A stretch of 64,000 nt of DNA from Zygnema circumcarinatum (Eukaryota; Streptophyta; Zygnematophyceae; Zygnematales; Zygnemataceae), in assembly GCA_037447605.1 (NCBI GenBank), contig CM074805.1, positions 1,769,359-1,833,358 on the forward strand, written 5' to 3'. The notes below the pieces were generated by a model. That model had not been told where the DNA came from and searched no databases. It saw only the letters and a list, made by a program, of their open reading frames with translations. The position numbers and the translations under genes are program-made. Position 1 is the first letter of the stretch. Each line of letters starts with the position of its first letter. Below, in pieces: positions 46,140 through 58,300 of this stretch.

Positions 46140-47645
46140 TGAAGGAAATTGGGTTTAGGTTTAGGATTTAGGTCTTAGAGGGTAAGGTTAGGGTTCGAGG
46201 TTCAGGGTTGTGCCTGGGGTATAGGGATTATAATTCATGATAAAGTTTCGGGTTTGAGTTTGGGGATTAGGGTGTTGGGTGTAGGGTTTAGGGATTAGGG
46301 TGTAGCGTTTAGGGTTTAGTGTTTTGCCTTCAGGTTTTTAAACTTTAGTTTATGGTTTAGGATTCAATGTGCATTTTTCAGGGTTTAGGGTTTGGAGGTA
46401 AGGGTCTAGGGTTCAGGGCTAAGGGTTTAGAGTTAGGGTTTCGGGTTTACAGACTACAGTTAGGGTTTCAAGTTTAGATTTAACGGTTTATGGCGTAGGT
46501 CGAATTTTCTGTAGCTATGATAACATTTTTGCAGCCTTTTTTCACTAAGAATTGCCAACAATGAGGGGTGGGACTACTTTAACACGGCATTTTTTCTACA
46601 ATAGACGTGCTGCCACTAAAATAGTGATACTTCGTAATATCATTTACGAGGATGAATAGTAGCACGTGTTATATATTGACGGAAGAGAAGTGGAAGACAA
46701 AGTGGACGAATGTCCACAGCTCTCCCGGGCAGCCAGGCGCTTAGGGTTTACGTTTCATGGCTGAGAGCTAGGCCTAGGGTTAGGGTTTATAGTTTGGGGT
46801 TTCGGGTTTGGGCTTTGGGATTAGGGTTTAAGGTTTCGGGTTTAGGATTGATCAATGGTATGGGGGTTTAGGGTTAAAGGTTTCGGGTTTAGGGTTAATC
46901 AAGGGTATGGAGTGAAGTTTAACGATTAGGGCCAAGGGTTTAGGGTTTACAGTTCATGGTTCAGGGTTAGGCCTAGGGTTACGGATTATGGTTTAAGGTT
47001 TGAGGTTTAGGGCTTGGGTTTGGGTTTTGGCTCTAGGTTGAGGGGTTAGGGTTTATGGTTTCGAGTTTAGGGTTGAGGGTGTGGAGTGGGGGATTAATGA
47101 TTAGGGCTTAGGGTTTGTGCTCTCGCGTTTAAATTTTAGGGTTAAGGGTCAGGGGTTTAAGGTTCAGGGTTCAGCGTAACGGTTAGGATTTAGAATTTAC
47201 GGTCTAGGGTTAGGGTTAAGTGATCAGGGTTCAGGATCCATCGTTCAGGGCAATTAGTGTTCAGGAACTAAAACTCAAGGTTTAAGATTTGGGGGTGGGG
47301 GCTGGGGATTAAGGATTTGAGTTTGAGGGTTCCGGCTTCAAAGATCAGGATTTCGGGTTAAGGTTTAGGGTTTACAGTTCAGAGCTTAGGGTTTGAGGCT
47401 TTAGGGTCTAGGATTAGGGGGTTTAGGGAGGGTTCAATGATCGGGGTTATGGTTTCGGGTTTAGGGTATGAGGTTAGGGTCGAGGGATAAGGAAACACGG
47501 TTAAGGGTTAAGGATTCAGGGTTTAAGGAGAGTTCAAGGATATGGTTATGGTTTCGGGTTTAGAGTTTAGGGGATAAATTAGGATTTCGGGATCAGGAAT
47601 CACGGTTCACGGTCTAAGTTTTCAGGTTTTAGGTTTAGGGTGAGG
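46140..47645. repeat. Degenerate telomere-like (TTTAGGG) repeat region
   Basis: About 1.5 kb of imperfect GGGTTTAGGGTTTAGG-like words mixed with GGGTTCAGGG, GGGTTAAGG and GGGTTTCGGG variants, all G-rich on the plus strand. An interruption of unrelated sequence lies at about 46500-46735. Decayed interstitial or subtelomeric repeat based on the plant telomere unit. Confidence 0.85.
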
Positions 47646-47909
47646 GCTAGAGCAGGGACTAAAGAGTGCATGCATGCGGGAGCGAGCCCATGGGCCGTCC
47701 ACTCGTCGGCGCAATATGCATCGACACTGGAATCAACGGCTGTGAGCGGCTGCGAGCTCGACCGTCGGGCACATCGCAGACGCTCGTTGCTACGGGAGAA
47801 CATTTTTTCAGCGGACCTATGTCGAGAGTACTTGAATCTGTTGAAAGGAACTGTCAACACAAAGTTTCTGTCCTAGTTCTGCTTACTACATGTACTTGAA
47901 TAACGAAAA

Positions 47910-48070
47910 CACCCCCTCCCCCCCCTTCACCCCCCTTCCNNNNNNNNNNCACCCCCCAGTCACCAGGCGACCGTTTTGGTGGCCCCTCACCCCCCACCCC
48001 TCACCCCTCACCCCTCACCCCTCACCCCCCTCACCCCTCACCCCTCACCCCTCACCCCTCACCGCTCACC
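47910..48070. repeat. C-rich (CCCCTCA)n repeat with assembly gap
   Basis: ACCCCCC and TCACCCC tandem words on both sides of a 10-N gap at 47940-47949. The repeat probably caused the gap. Confidence 0.9.
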
Positions 48071-49348
48071 CATCAACCCTTGGTCGTGGCTGAATGGATG
48101 AGCGCCCCCCTCGCTAAAACGAACGGTCGGGCTGTGGCGTGCAGGTACCGGTCGCTCTCGTGGACGAGTGTCCACGTAGCAGCGCCACATTGGCTGGTGG
48201 GGCTGCGCCGTGTGGTTAGCGGTCGCTGTCGGATCGATCGCTGTCGAGCGCCCGCCACTTCGGGTGTACGGGTACCTGTCCACGTCGGAATTCCCTGTCC
48301 ACTTCCGAAATTTGGGCCGCACATTTGTACCCGAATAGGAAAATGGGGTAAACATCTGTGAAAAAAAAATTAGGTGAAAATCTGTAGTACCAGCCAATCG
48401 CCGTACGGCTCTCGTCACTTCCAAAATTTATTGACAAAAGAAAAAGAAAAATCGCTTCGGCCCGACCCGCGTGGACGGGCAGCCTCAAACAATTCGATAA
48501 CGCCACGTGGTTGACAGGTGGCGCCCTCCGCTTGGTGCCGGCAGCCTCGACCAAAATTTCGTGCCGGCTACGGTAGGGACGGATGACCGCGAGAAAAATT
48601 TTCTTCAAAAGTTAGAAACCCTCCGCCTCGGTTTGCCAATCCGGATATTCGACGGATGACGAAAAATGACGTCATCAAATCGGCAGCTTCTGTCGGTTTT
48701 TTTTCTCCAACCGGGTTTCTCTTCTTCTTCAATTTTCCGGCGTTGCCGTATCCTCCAAGTCAAGGATTCTTATCCCCGAATGGGAGCTTGCCACGTGTAC
48801 ACGTTGTCATACGTGGCGAGTTCTGATTGGAGGGGTGCGGTGAGATTCACAGCGGAGAAAGCCCGCGCCTTGCAGGCAGGCGCCTCAGGTGTCTTGTCTC
48901 TCTGGCCGTGTCTTGAAGCGCTCGGGGCAGGCGCCATGGCCGCGATGCTGGCCGCCTCGCCACGCCTAATAGGACGGGAGGGTCAGGATTGCAGCGTCGG
49001 GAAGTTGCAGGCGCGGAATTCGACCGAAGGCCGAGATAACGTCCAAGATTCAGGCGGAGGGATGACTTAAGCTGAAGGCAGTAAATGCAGGTTTAGAGAA
49101 ATTTGATCGACAAACAGGTGCTTTAAGTTAGTGTTGGAGCATCTGAAATCTGTTAGGATAAGAAGGGACATTTGCATGTCTGTGGAGGAAGATAAAGGAA
49201 CGGGTTCGTGAGGAAAGGTAGCTCAGAGCTGTAAGGGGTCCCCATTTAATTGAATGTTAAGAGGAACTGTGCGGAGCTGCTCGGGTGGTTCAGTTTTCTC
49301 CGAGAGATTGAAGGGGAAGAAGGACCTTTTTAGCTCAAAAGAACAGCA
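48071..49348. other. Intergenic, upstream of ABC1 gene
   Basis: No recognised gene. It must include the ABC1 promoter and 5' UTR. The stretch is moderately GC-rich and contains GGGTACC/CGTACGG words near 48265 and 48400. Confidence 0.45.
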
Positions 49349-52300
49349 ATGAAAGGGCCGCTGGTCGTCCTTGCTGTAGGAGCTGGACTGTGTGGCAAGG
49401 TTCTGGTCAACGTAGTCAAGGTAGCTGCTGTTCTGACTGCGAGAACCTTCTTCCCTCGAACTTGGCCTGCTCTACAAGTTGCCTGCTGCCTGCAAATTCA
49501 GCCGTTGCGAACGCAGGTGTGAATTTGAGCTTCAACTTTCCTCCCTGTAACGCAAGAGAGAGAGAAAGAGAGGGGGGCAGAGATAGAGAGAGAGCTCCTT
49601 GTGACAGGTCTATTCACGCTTTCTTGAGTGTTTGCAAGAAGCATACGAGAACTGGCTAGATTCATGTTGGTAACTCGTCGTCACTAAGGAGATTGTCTGT
49701 GTTATAATACTTGAAACTGCCAAGTATGAAAAATAAAGCACAGCTTGCTAAGTCGTTCTACACTCCGCGTAGAGGCTCAGAATTTATTGCGAGGAGAAGA
49801 AAGGTCTCGGTTAGTTTCTTGCAAGTTAAGCCAAGGTTGCAACAAAGCCCCCCCCCCTTCACTTTCTGTCAATTTCCATCCAAGATGGCCATTTTCCAAA
49901 AACCAGTTTGAATGCTACGGTACATATCTGTCTCTGCTTTTTTTCTGTCGCCATCAGTTTGATATAAAACTGATAACAAATTAACGTGTCACGTGCTTCT
50001 CTAACGATATTTCGGCCTTTTTTCTTTGTGTGGCGACACGTCCTGTGACCAGCTTCCAACGCCAGTGCAGATTGTCACAGCACCATTGAGACCATTTTCT
50101 GCTCCGCTGCTAGCTTTAAATATTTTTGCACCGGTAATCCGAATACTTTTTCCCGACTACTGGCGGACGTTGCGATATTGGCGACGTCTTCTGCCGATTT
50201 ATGCAGGGTACGTGACTCCTTGTAAAGAAAAGAAAGCAAGGTTGAGCCATTTTTACACTCCTTAAGTCTATAGTCACTCATATAAAGGATTAATGGACGA
50301 GGAGGATGAACCATGTTTAACATCAAAATTTCCAAAACTAGCAAGGGAACATTGCACTTGTTAGTAGTGGAGGAAGCTGGTATATGTATATGTTTTCTCT
50401 ACAACCATTAGAGCGTGTCTGTTTGTCGTACTGTTATTTATGCGTTCCCTTCTATCTGCTTGAGGTCAGCCAGGTACATGAAGACCAAATTTGCTGCAAA
50501 GGGAAAATCGAAGGAGGAACGGGATCGACTCTGGGCAGTGCGTCATAACTGGGGAGGTGAAAAGGTTTATAGGTTGACACTGGAAATGAGCGGTTTTTAT
50601 ACCAAGTCTGCGCAAGTGTTGGCGAGCAATTCAGTGAGTTCCAGATACTCTACTCTTTTCTTTTTCTGAGCATTTAAAAGATTTCATTCAGTGCGTTTGT
50701 TATTTCTTTTAGTTGATCACATCAGCATCTGGAGTCATGGCCGTTTTAAAAATTGTATATGACCTCGCATCGTTAGGTATTCATCTAAATTCTCTCTCAA
50801 GATCATTGCAGGGATTTATGCCAGAGCCGTGGATTCGGCGGCTCTCGGCCTTGTTTGATAGTGCTCCTCCTCGCCCTTTCAGCGAAGTTTTCCGCAGCAT
50901 TAGTGAGCAGCTGCCTGAAACTCCTTATGGCAAGGCATGTGGCCGGCGAGGCAATGGCCTCCCTCCAATGAGTTCTCCCTTCTTAGAAATCGATCCAATC
51001 GCTCTGGCTGCAGCCTCCATTGCGCAGGCAAGTTGATGTTGATAACTTCATCTTTCTCGCTTTCTTGTTTGCCATGGGAAGAGAAGAAAGAAAGAGAACA
51101 AACGCTACTGGAACGCTCCTGTGAATGCGAAGAGGCCATTTGCCTGTCGTGATGTTACTAATCTTTATGGCAGCTGCTGCTGTCTATTCAGTAAGCACGA
51201 GCATTGCTGAAGTTATTACATGCTTCCTCTTGAACAGGTACACAGTGCCCGTCTGCTTGACGGTACGTCGGTAGTGGTGAAGGTTCAACATTTGGGAATG
51301 AAGAAGTTGATGGATTCAGACTTGCGAAACATCGGACGTGTCGCCAGGTTTTTGAAAAGCCAGCTGCCTTTCGACCTCACTTCTGTAAGTTCCGTTTTTT
51401 GGGCTTCATTGTTCCTGCAAAGTGTTATTTTACACTCCTTTGTGATCGTATTCAAAGGCTCATGTTGGCAAAAAAATGGCATGTTCGGAAGCCATCCATA
51501 CGTTGGGGCACAAGCAGTATGCCTTATTCACTTTCATATGTCTGCAGGACCTGGATTTTATTATTATCTGTAATGGAGAGATATTATTTGATTTGTTTTT
51601 CTTCGTCTGAATTGAACCGTTGCTCCGTAAATGAATCTTGGCTTTTTATTTTTCGGCAGATTATACAAGAGATTCAGACCACAATTCCTCTCGAGTTTGA
51701 CTTCAGGAGAGAGGTGGCATTTATGCGGCACATCAAAGGGAGCCTTACAGATAACGGATTTGAAAGGGTTGTCTGCCCGAAACCTTTCACGGAGTTCTCT
51801 GCTAAGCGGATGATTGTGATGGAGGTAAAGTCCGGATATGGCTCTCTTGAAATGTCTTTAAACAAAAAATTGCCTGCACATTTAGAGCCTATGAACTAAA
51901 TGTCCATGGAGGTTAGGCATTCGAGTTATTTGGTGTGACAACTTCATTCAATGTCACGATTCTTAATGTTTCTGATATAGACCTTCAGGTAGATTTGGCG
52001 ATCATTCATACAATCCACTGCATCACTTCCTAGGTGACTCCTGTCTTTTGTTCTCGTTTGGTAGGAACCATCTGTTTCTGCAATTTATCATTGGCTGCAA
52101 AAGGTAGCTGCTGGCTGACGTATCACTGAGTCTGAGGGCTTTGCAGAAACTGGAAGGAATTCCATTCTCTAAGATTGTCAATTCTTCACCAGGATCCGCG
52201 ATCAAGGTCAAGGCGCGCGAGGCTCTTGAAGCACTTGTGCATGCCTATGGCCAAATGCTTCTAGTTGATGGTATCTTCCATGCGGACCCTCATCCTGGAA

Positions 52301-53089
52301 ACCTTCTTTTGATGCCGGGAGGGCGCTTGGGCCTCCTCGATTATGGCCAGTCAAAGGTGCTCTTAGAGGACACCCGCTTGAAGTTGGCTCGCCTTTTCCT
52401 CGCTCTCGCAGCTGGGGACGAAAATGAGATCAAGGAGACTCTGACAGCTGCAGGGATGGAGTTTGGCGGCCCGGGCTATGACGTAGTCAGCAATAGTGTT
52501 TTGGCCAAGTGTGCATATATGATGTTTGATACGCGACAGGTGCCAGAGGCTCTGGTGTCTCCTTTGTCCGCAGACTGCCTGCTACAGAATGCCCCACTTA
52601 CAACATTCAATCGAGATATATGGCTGGTAAAAGCAGCTTTTCTGATCGCCTGTTGTCATTTGTGCTGCTGCCGAATATGTGTAGAAGTTGGCATTTGCTC
52701 TGTCAAATGTATGCAACTCAGCTCTATCTAGGGACTTCATTGTTTTTTTGGGATTCAAGGAGGAGGTAATGGTCCAAGAATGCTGCAGGCTCTGGCTCAT
52801 CGAACTGCTCTCCTCTCCTTATCACCGAGAGTTCGATTTCCATCCTGATTGTGGACGCTAAACCATCCTGTTTAACACATGAATACTTTCACCGTTGCCT
52901 TCTTTGCAGGTAGTGCGTGCTGTGCTCTTGCTTCGGGGACTGTGCACTTCTCTCGACTTAGACATTTCCGCTGCCATTATCTGGCAGCCGTATGCAGCGA
53001 AAATTTTGCAGGAATCGTCAGATGCTGACAGAATTGCGAGAGTTTTCTTAGCTCAGCTTGAAGGAATGAGCGAGACAGTTCAGCTCTGA
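49349..53089 (+). CDS. ABC1/UbiB (ADCK-like) atypical kinase
   Basis: Protein-kinase-like family that supports isoprenoid-quinone or lipid metabolism in mitochondria and plastids. Eight exons in phase: 49349-49420, 50071-50207, 50465-50633, 50812-51027, 51238-51384, 51660-51824, 52147-52626, 52910-53089, total 521 residues. The start has a hydrophobic N-terminus (MKGPLVVLAVGAGLCG). Motifs in order are GFYTKSAQVLAS (KxGQ position), DPIALAAASIAQVHSA (Ala-rich loop), VVVKVQH (lysine), LEFDFRREV (ExD), FHADPHPGNLLLM (catalytic loop) and LGLLDYGQ (DFG equivalent). The end reads VVRAVLLLRGL and IIWQPYAAKIL. Two details stand out: KSAQ replaces KxGQ, and intron 4 begins with GC at 51028. Subcellular site cannot be read from the sequence. 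Confidence 0.93.
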
Positions 53090-55341
53090 GGTAGGTCGTA
53101 GGCACGGGCCTTGGCGTGGCCCCATTCTTAGAGCTTGATCTTTAGGTTGTGAGAGCTCATGGCTTTGCTTGGAGCCATTGTACTCCAATTAGAAATGTAG
53201 CATTTTTTTTCGTGCTCCTTGTCGTGCACCGAGGTGGACTCCTATCCAATCCTATTCCCATTCATTTGCACATGTTTATTTATTTAGACATACATAGCTG
53301 TACAGCACATAAGCTTATTGCTGTCTTGAAGAGCCTTTTGCTGTCTCTCTTAACTGATGCCCTTTTGTGTGTGAACGCTAATGTCTGATCTTTTGAGTTG
53401 GGATTCGTACAGTAGAACCCTTCAGACGTTTGAAAGTGCTTCACCTTCCCTCCTTAATTGCATTAAAATCTGCGAGGCCAGTAAGCCAACCACTCTCTCT
53501 GGCCCCCTCTTGGCTGCACGTGGCGGCACTTCCATGTGCAACGACGGGAAAGTCCTAAAGACCTAAAAGAGCGGCAAAAAAGCGATAGGAAAAGCTAGAG
53601 CAGATCCAAAGAAAGATCAATGAGAGCATGGTAGAAAATTGGGGAGATACGACGAGGAAGATGGCTGAGAAGAGTGAAAAAACGAAAGGGCGGACTTATT
53701 CGTTCGTTTCAAGAGTTTTAGATTTAGGGTTTTTATGGTTTTTTGGCTAGTGCAGGAAGTGAACTGACAACCAACCGGACCCTAAAAACCCTAGAATTCT
53801 CGAAAAACCCTTGAAATTCGACTTTCTAAGGAGGATTGCTTTGAAAAGCACTTTCACTTTCGACTAAAAAGTCAAACTTGAAAAACGAGAAAGTAAGGAT
53901 GTCAAAGCAGAGTAGCAAATAACCAAGAGTTGCAGTTTGCGTTTTACTATGGTGCAATTTAATTTACCGTGTAGGCGGGTTCCACTTATACAGTCCTACT
54001 GGAATGGCTGCAGTGTTTTGTGCTATCATTATTTGGAATTCTGAAGTCTTTTCCACTCTCCCCCGCTCTCTCTCCGCCTCTTCCCCTCGCTCCCTCTCCC
54101 CCTCTCCCTGGCCCTCCCCCGCGCCCTCTCCCTGCCTCACTCCCACTCCCACTCACACTCCCACCCTCCCCCTCTCCCACCCCCTCCCCCATCTCCCTCG
54201 CCCTCTCCCTCCACCTCTCCCACCCCTTCCCCCCTCCCCCTCGCCCTCTCTCTGCCCTCTCCCACCCCCCTATTCTTCGCTTTCTCCCCCCCCCCCTCTC
54301 GTCGTCCTTCTCTCCCCTCCCCCTTCCCCTTGGTCTCTATTCCTTCTCTCTTTACCCCACCTAGCACCTTCCCTTCCCTTCCCCCGCGCTCTCTCTCTCT
54401 CACTCCCGCTTCATCTCCCACTCCCCTCTTCCGCCATACTGAGCCTCGTCTGCTTCATCCCGCTCGCCGCATTCCGTCGATCCCCGTCTCTTCCCTCCCT
54501 CCTGTGTGTGTTCTTGCGCGGAATACATACATGTTTATATATGGAATGCTGACCTATTCCTGATGCCCAAACCGGGACCCCTGAACCCCCGATGAAGCAA
54601 ACGCAAAGACTGAGCTTCATTCAAGGACTGACCCATCAGAGTAAGGGCGTGCCTATGCCTCGCAAGGCAACATCCATACAGGTTTTCTTCATGTTTTTCT
54701 CCTCTTTCTTTTCTCTTTTGAACTGCAAACCCACCATGGCCCACCCTCCCCTTGAGTCAGAAAAACCAACCGTCAAGCTCCGATATTAAAAACTCCAGGA
54801 ACTGACGCTAACATCGAACTGCAAGTACCTCATTGAGCTATGTTGGCGACGCTAGTTGACGTCACTCTACGCTTCCTCGAACAATTCGTAGAACAGATTT
54901 GAACGCTGCCGTCCCCCTCACAGCGCATGGAACAGCGTTGCCGCCCTCTCGTGACGTCACTTTCTTCGTTCGTACTGTTCGTACTGTCCGTATTTTTCGT
55001 ACGCTTCCCTTGAAATATCTCCCTGCCACGTGGCGCGTCCCGCCGTGCCGTTAGATTCGTCCTTTTTGCGCCCATTGGCTGCCGCCAGAAAGCGCGGCCT
55101 CTCATTGGCCGGTTTGGCGGAACGGCGCCCGTTTGGTATCTGCCGTCCTGCCGAACGGCGGGCGCTTAACAGCGAGCATGGAGTGCCGGGGGGGGCCGCG
55201 CCCAAAAGCTTGAAAGCGCTTCCAGGGGTAGGGAGAGAGGGAGAGGGAGAAAAGGAGGCTTGCAGGAGCTGCTGGAGGGCTTCCTGGTGGCTGCAAAGTC
55301 GGTAGATCTACGGATCTGTTGTTGAGAGTAGGCGGAGAGCC
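53090..55341. other. Intergenic between ABC1 and starch phosphorylase
   Basis: No recognised gene. Contains the CT-rich tract at 54050-54430, TTCGTACTGT words near 54968-55005, and GC-rich sequence before the phosphorylase start that is probably its promoter and 5' UTR. Confidence 0.5.
54050..54430. repeat. Pyrimidine-rich (CCCTCTCC) low-complexity tract
   Basis: About 380 bp of CT/CCCT words similar in kind to 31430-32000. The open frames across it are compositional. Confidence 0.9.
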
Positions 55342-58300
55342 ATGGCTTCCCTCTGCAATAACCAGATCGTGTCGCCTCTCCTTGCAAAGGAGTTGGTGAA
55401 GTCGGAAGATCTTGTGAGGTCGAATGTGAGGAGCAGCTTCGTCGGGCAGGCCCTGAGGGTTACTCCCTTGAACGCGGGAGTTTGCAGAGTGCAGACGGGC
55501 GCGATCCGTGTGACAAACATTGCAAGCGAGCCCAGACAAGCTTCGGCTAGCGTCAATGGAGGAGGTACTTGCATCTCGGGATGTGTGTGTGTTTGTTTGT
55601 GTCTCTGGAGGTGGCGTGCGTAAGATCTGCATGCTGCTTGGGTCTAGGTCTTGTTTGTTGATCTTGGACCAGTTGTCTGAGACCAGTTGCAAGTTCGGGC
55701 TTTGCTAATGGGAATAGAATGGGAAAGTCGCTGGTCCTGAACCTCATATTCCTTCCTTTGAAGGCAGAGTTTGTTGCAGGGCGTATGCAGCTCGGTGCTG
55801 AATGACACTCTCCTCTTGTGGCTTTTGATATGTGGTCTTGCGCTGAGAAAAATGTACCTTTGAGGTATAGATCATTAGCTTTTTAAAAGTTCTGGTTAAT
55901 GTGTGAATGCCAGATGTGGATCTTGAGTTTTGAAAGATTAGACATCAGGGCATTCTTACGTTTATAGCACTCTGATAAATAAATTGATTTGTGTTGCAGC
56001 TACTCCTAAGGAGGGTGATGCGTTCAGCATTGCTGCGAACATCAAGTACCATGCGGAGTATACGCCTGTTTTTTCTCCTAAGACATTCGCTGCTCCCCAG
56101 GCATATGTTGCAACTGCACAGAGCATTCGTGATACTCTTATTCAGCGATGGAACGAGACCTTTGAGTGTTTTGAGAAAACAAATCCCAAAATGGTTTACT
56201 ATTTATCCATGGAGTTTCTGCAGGTAAAGCATGTGTCTTTTACCTTCTGCGTTTTCTAGCACTTTCAGAATTATTTTCTCACAGTGAATCTTGTTGGATC
56301 CTTCTTTTCTTAAGAAATGTGTTGTGATGACCTTGACCCGCTTTTGGTAGCAGCACCCATTTCGTTTGTTGCACTAAAAGCTCGTCCAGGTTTTGTGTGC
56401 CGAAAAGGGAAATCTCGTTGTTGATCTTCAATCTAACTAACTCCATTTTTTTACCATGCAGGGCCGAGCTCTTACAAATTCTTTGGGAAACTTGGGCTTA
56501 ACTGACGCCTACTCCCAGGCGTTGCAGAAGTTGGGTGTTGCATTGGAGGACCTGGTTGAGGAGGTATGCCAGATACTTTACAAAACTCTGTTTTCAGACG
56601 ATAGCGCGCCTGGCCTCAAAAGGGTCTTCGATCATGTACCGATGCTGCTAGAAAGCTATTCCAAGACTAATTTAAGTGGCTGGATCTGCTGGATCAGTTT
56701 GCATCTGGCATTTGAGAATGGAGGAGCAATGCCAAAATTTACTTCTACTGTCTATTCAACTTGCTTTATGTTAGCTGATTAAGGCTGGCCTGCACTACTA
56801 TTGATGAAACTAATACTGCCCTGCTAATGAATTCTATGGACTGGTATTTGCAGGAACCAAATGCTGCCTTGGGAAATGGTGGCCTTGGTCGCCTTGCGTC
56901 ATGCTTCCTCGACTCTATTGCAACATTGAACTATCCTGGCTGGGGCTATGGATTGCGCTACAAGTATGGTCTGTTCAAGCAGGCTATTACTGAGGAGGGG
57001 CAGATTGAGATGGCCGAGCCCTGGCTTGAGGTCAGTTCTCTTCTGGCTTGTTATTTTGAGATATATTTTTTAAGTTAAAATGCTTTTTTTATTGCAGACC
57101 TTTCTTTATGGCGAATGCGCCTTGCTTCCATTTTTCTTTAGACTCCCTGAACTGTTATGTAAGACCTGCTGTTAAATTAAGTTTGCTAATTCAGTGATGA
57201 TTTTTCTGTACTTGTAGACCGGATCACCGTGGGAAATCGTAAGGCATGACATTTCATATCCTATCAAGTTCTTTGGAGAAGTGGTGGACGGAAAGTGGGT
57301 TGGAGGTGAAAATGTGAACGCAGTTGCATATGATGTACCCATTCCTGGTTACAAGTAAGTTTGAACTAGTTATCTAAGCGCTTACACGAAGTAGTCGAAT
57401 TTTACTTCTGTTCTGGTAAATCTGGAGCCATTGTTAGCTTTTGTGCGTTTGGCAAGTCCTTGTAACACATGAGACAATTGGTTCTTGATGACGTTGAATT
57501 GTTGGGCGGTTTCATCCTCTGAGAAACTGAGTTCCTTTCTTTTCAGGACCAAGAACTGCATCAGTTTGAGGTTATGGTCTGCAGTCGTGCCAGCGTCAGA
57601 CTTTGATCTGGTTGCCTTCAACAATGGCGAACATGCGAAAGCAGCCCTTGCCCAGGCAAACGCAGAGAAGGTGGGGGCCGGAGATTTACCAGTGCAACTG
57701 TATTGGCATTTTCATGAATCATAATTATAGTATTTTCGACATAAGCTTCCTGCGTTATAAGGAAGTGCAATACAAAGGTTTGCTTATTCAAAATTGTTGA
57801 AAGCGAGGTTGTAAGCTATTGGTTTTCAAAGCACGTTTTCCCCAGCGACCTTCAGGAACTTCACCATCAGCTGTGATTTTGAACTCTCTGAAATACTGAT
57901 GTACATATTGGACCATGTTGTTTTGCTTCCTTTTTCTTAATCAAATTATTGCTGATGCTCTTCCTGAGCCTCTTGCAGATTTGCTCCGTTCTATATCCCG
58001 GCGACAGCAGCATTGAAGGAAAGGAGCTCCGATTAAAGCAGCAGTACATGCTTTGCAGTGCTTCTCTCCAGGTACACTTGATTTTTAGTTCCTTTATTGG
58101 TGGACACCTGACTGTAGGATCATACTTAAAATATGGCTTCTATTCTATGCCTTTCGCTCTTATCATTCATTTTGTAGGGAACGTGCCCTAACCTAGCTCG
58201 TCCGTTTTTGTGGTCTACTTGGGTGCCTGGGGACGTTGTTTTTATATCAGGATATTGTTGCAACCTTCATTCGTAGGTCGGGTCCCGGTGGCCCTGTATG

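Noticed and set aside
46140-47645. A functional chromosome end
   Set aside because: The repeats are too degenerate, and unique genes continue on both sides.
54004-54552. 182-codon Pro/Ser frame
   Set aside because: Same cause: CT-rich low-complexity DNA between two genes.
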